This document shows, one piece after another, positions 6,647 through 8,312 of a stretch of 8,312 nucleotides of DNA. The DNA lies in the NCBI GenBank assembly GCA_947484105.1, contig CANKON010000055.1, positions 1-8,312 of the forward strand. The letters are read 5' to 3'. Numbering within the stretch: the stretch's first letter is position 1; each line of letters begins with the position of its first letter. The notes under the pieces are model-generated. The model ran no database searches and was not told where the DNA came from. It saw only the letters and a program-made list of their open reading frames with translations. The position numbers were made by a program, and so were the translations under genes. This DNA comes from Methylococcaceae bacterium (GTDB lineage: Bacteria > Pseudomonadota > Gammaproteobacteria > Methylococcales > Methylomonadaceae).

Positions 6647-7669
6647 TTATTTGTGAATAATATTTTGAAGAACGCTCGAATTATGTTTGACCAAGTCACG
6701 CAAAAAACGGGTAAATTCAATCTGATGTAATTGCTCTAAAACAATGGCGCGTGTGCGTAAGTCTTTTAAGCGATAAGTGGGCGTTTTTTCATTGAACGCC
6801 AAGCCAATTATATTCCCGCGCCCTTGCACGGGTACAAACAACAATTTCCAGTTAAACAATTTGCCGAGCCATAACGCGATTTGTTGAAATTGTGGACGTT
6901 GAACGCCGCCCCAACAGTTAATAATCAACATACCGTCTTGCTTGAGTAATTGTTGGCAATGTTCAAAAAATGACCAATTACAAATCGCGTCCGCCATGCC
7001 TGTCGCATCAAACGCATCCACCATAATCAAACTGTATAATTCACGTTCACTGTCGAGGCGTTTACGAACGTATTCTGCACCGTCATCGACCACCACTTTC
7101 AATCGTGCATCAAGCGGTAAACCAAAGTGACTACGCGCAATTTTCACGACACTTTTGCGATATTCCACCACTTTCACTTGGCAATCGGGAAATTGATGTA
7201 ACAAATGCTTTGCCAATGAACCACCGCCCAAACCAATCAATAGCGCGTCATCATTCAACGTTTCTTTGAACAACATCCAACTCGTCATCGTTCGCGCATA
7301 TTCCAAATAAAGTTGATTCGGATCGCTTAAAAGCATCGAACTTTGACGCGGCATTGAACCAAAATGCAACGAGCGCACGCCGTCCGTTTCAACCACTTCT
7401 AACGCACCATCGTCATCATAATCTTGGTGAATCAACAAGCCGTCGTATTTGTACATTGTGTGGGCATTAAATAGCCGTTTGAATTTATTATCTTGTGAAT
7501 GCGGCATTTCTGTCAGTTTTCGGGTGAAGGTAACCGATTCAGCAAAAATGTCAGGCTTGATTTCGTGCCAGTTCTTCAAGGCTTGAATTGGAAAAAGGAA
7601 TTTCAAAATGTGTTGAAATTTTAACTCAGGCGCAAATGCAAATCGAGTTTGTTTAAAAATTTCACCCAT
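6647..7669 (-). CDS. Spermidine-synthase-like SAM-binding protein with N-terminal extension (upstream paralogue)
   Basis: A 340-residue protein paralogous to the gene just downstream. The shared part (about 85-330) has the SAM loop LLIGLGGGSLAKH (143-155), Glu169 in VVEYR, DDG (195-197) and VDAFD (217-221). As in its partner, the SpeE TDPxGP motif is absent (DATGMADA) and the canonical polyamine-binding N-terminal motif is missing. The C-terminal part (VQGRGNIIGLAFNE, then an Arg/Leu-rich helical tail) matches the partner and seems particular to this subgroup. Residues 1-71 form an extra, basic and aromatic region with a likely amphipathic helix near 18-34, absent from the partner. ATGs at 7507 and 7456 are alternative starts, and none of the three has a strong ribosome binding site. 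The start at 7669 is kept because the frame is open and codon use looks normal. Substrate unknown. Confidence 0.82.
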   Translation of the reverse strand: MGEIFKQTRFAFAPELKFQHILKFLFPIQALKNWHEIKPDIFAESVTFTRKLTEMPHSQDNKFKRLFNAHTMYKYDGLLIHQDYDDDGALEVVETDGVRSLHFGSMPRQSSMLLSDPNQLYLEYARTMTSWMLFKETLNDDALLIGLGGGSLAKHLLHQFPDCQVKVVEYRKSVVKIARSHFGLPLDARLKVVVDDGAEYVRKRLDSERELYSLIMVDAFDATGMADAICNWSFFEHCQQLLKQDGMLIINCWGGVQRPQFQQIALWLGKLFNWKLLFVPVQGRGNIIGLAFNEKTPTYRLKDLRTRAIVLEQLHQIEFTRFLRDLVKHNSSVLQNIIHK

Positions 7670-7746
7670 AGCATCATCTTGCTGATTAAAGGTCGCTATG
7701 TCATGATTGCCCGTTTTTTAACCTTCAAACTATAAGAGAGAAAATC
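7670..7746. promoter_or_regulatory. Divergent gap between the SpeE-like pair and the aminotransferase gene
   Basis: This 77-nt gap must hold the start signals for both flanking units unless their promoters lie inside coding sequence. On the plus strand AAGAGAG (7734-7740) is a good ribosome binding site for the ATG at 7747. A weak plus-strand promoter candidate is TTGCTG (7679-7684) with CATGAT (7702-7707) at 17-nt spacing, giving a leader of about 33 nt. On the minus strand I see only a poor match (TTGAAG then CATGAC). The assignment of promoters here is uncertain. Confidence 0.35.
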
Positions 7747-8312
7747 ATGGCTGGTCGTAACCACCTTTATATCCCAGGACCTACAAACGTACCGAATGAA
7801 GTTTTAAACGCAATGCACGTTCCGATGGAAGATCATCGTTCACCTGCGTTTCCAAAATTGTTCGCGCCTTTATTAGAAGATTTGAAAAAAGTTTTCGGTA
7901 CAACCACAGGACAAGCCTTCATTTTCCCTGCAACAGGTACGGCTGGTTGGGAAGTTGCTTTCACAAACGTTTTAAATCAAGGCGATAAAGTATTGATTTA
8001 CCGTTTTGGACAATTCGCGCATTTGTGGGCGAATATGGCAACACGTTTAGGTTTTCAAGTGGAATTGCACGAAGAACCTTGGGGTACAGGCGTTCCATTA
8101 GACAAATTAGAAGCGCGTTTGAAAGAAGATACGGCTCATGAAATTAAAGCTGTTTTAATCACGCATAACGAAACCTCAACAGGTGTTACGTCTGATATTG
8201 CAGGCGTTCGCAAAGCGATGGACGCGGCAAATCATCCTGCTTTCATGTTTGTTGATGGTGTAAGTTCGGTTGCCAGCATTGAGTTCAAAATGGACGAATG
8301 GGGCGTTGACGC
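7747..8312 (+). CDS. Serine-glyoxylate aminotransferase, N-terminal part (cut by right edge)
   Basis: The enzyme moves the amino group of serine to glyoxylate, giving hydroxypyruvate and glycine. It is a core step of the serine cycle for C1 assimilation in methylotrophs and is also part of photorespiratory-type glyoxylate recycling. The 188 visible residues belong to the class V (fold type I) PLP aminotransferases. The start MAGRNHLYIPGPTNVP is characteristic of this group. PATGTAGWE (61-69) forms the phosphate-binding turn, THNETSTGV (139-147) lines the active site, and Asp170 in FVDGVSS should contact the pyridine nitrogen of PLP. The Schiff-base lysine lies beyond the window; related proteins are about 400 residues. 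A strong ribosome binding site (AAGAGAG) supports the start. Alanine-glyoxylate aminotransferase activity is the main alternative. The next genes would show whether a serine-cycle cluster (hydroxypyruvate reductase, mtdA, fchA) begins here. Confidence 0.9.
   Translation, partial: MAGRNHLYIPGPTNVPNEVLNAMHVPMEDHRSPAFPKLFAPLLEDLKKVFGTTTGQAFIFPATGTAGWEVAFTNVLNQGDKVLIYRFGQFAHLWANMATRLGFQVELHEEPWGTGVPLDKLEARLKEDTAHEIKAVLITHNETSTGVTSDIAGVRKAMDAANHPAFMFVDGVSSVASIEFKMDEWGVD

Noticed and set aside
6942..7130. A 62-codon plus-strand frame inside the upstream SpeE-like gene
   Set aside because: It runs antisense to the conserved SAM-binding core and has no start signal or recognisable content.
7707..7736. 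TTGCCC-18-TATAAG as a promoter for the aminotransferase gene
   Set aside because: The boxes look fair, but transcription would start only a few bases before the ATG at 7747 and would leave the AAGAGAG ribosome binding site out of the mRNA.
1..8312. A novel defence, mobile or secretion system in the window
   Set aside because: No transposase, integrase, toxin-antitoxin pair, nuclease, repeat array, tRNA or phage-like gene is visible, and nearly all genes are core metabolism with matching codon style.

Overview
The window looks like a piece of a gammaproteobacterial chromosome with fairly low GC (my estimate by eye is low-to-mid 40s percent). The gene order aroQ-accB-accC-prmA and the overlapping pair pepA-holC are both arrangements well known from Gammaproteobacteria, and the protein sequences read like typical members of those families. 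The last gene encodes a serine-glyoxylate aminotransferase of the kind used in the serine cycle. That makes a methylotroph or methanotroph (Methylococcales) or a related sulfur/C1 bacterium (Beggiatoa-like Thiotrichales) the best guess, but genus cannot be fixed from this sequence.

Left block (1-3723, all minus strand). Reading leftwards from about 3760, a sigma70-like promoter precedes aroQ (type II 3-dehydroquinase), accB (biotin carboxyl carrier protein), accC (biotin carboxylase), prmA (ribosomal protein L11 methyltransferase) and an unrecognised membrane-associated protein that runs off the left edge. Gaps are 11 to 72 nt, so this is probably one operon linking aromatic biosynthesis, the first step of fatty acid synthesis and ribosome modification. 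The largest gap, accC-prmA, holds an 11-bp RNA hairpin with a UNCG-type loop that is only perfect in the minus-strand transcript.

Middle block (3724-5816, plus strand). A 169-nt divergent promoter region separates aroQ from pepA (leucyl aminopeptidase), whose last codons overlap holC (DNA polymerase III chi subunit) by 8 nt.

Right block. Convergent with holC are two tandem minus-strand genes (5847-7669) for spermidine-synthase-like proteins, clearly paralogous and 5 nt apart. Both keep the SAM-binding core but lack the usual polyamine-site motifs, so their substrate is unknown. A 77-nt divergent gap leads to the serine-glyoxylate aminotransferase gene, cut by the right edge before its PLP lysine.

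Most of the window is ordinary core metabolism. The parts worth a second look are the unknown protein after prmA, the accC-prmA hairpin, and the SpeE-like gene pair. I see no mobile element, CRISPR array, tRNA, rRNA or phage gene.
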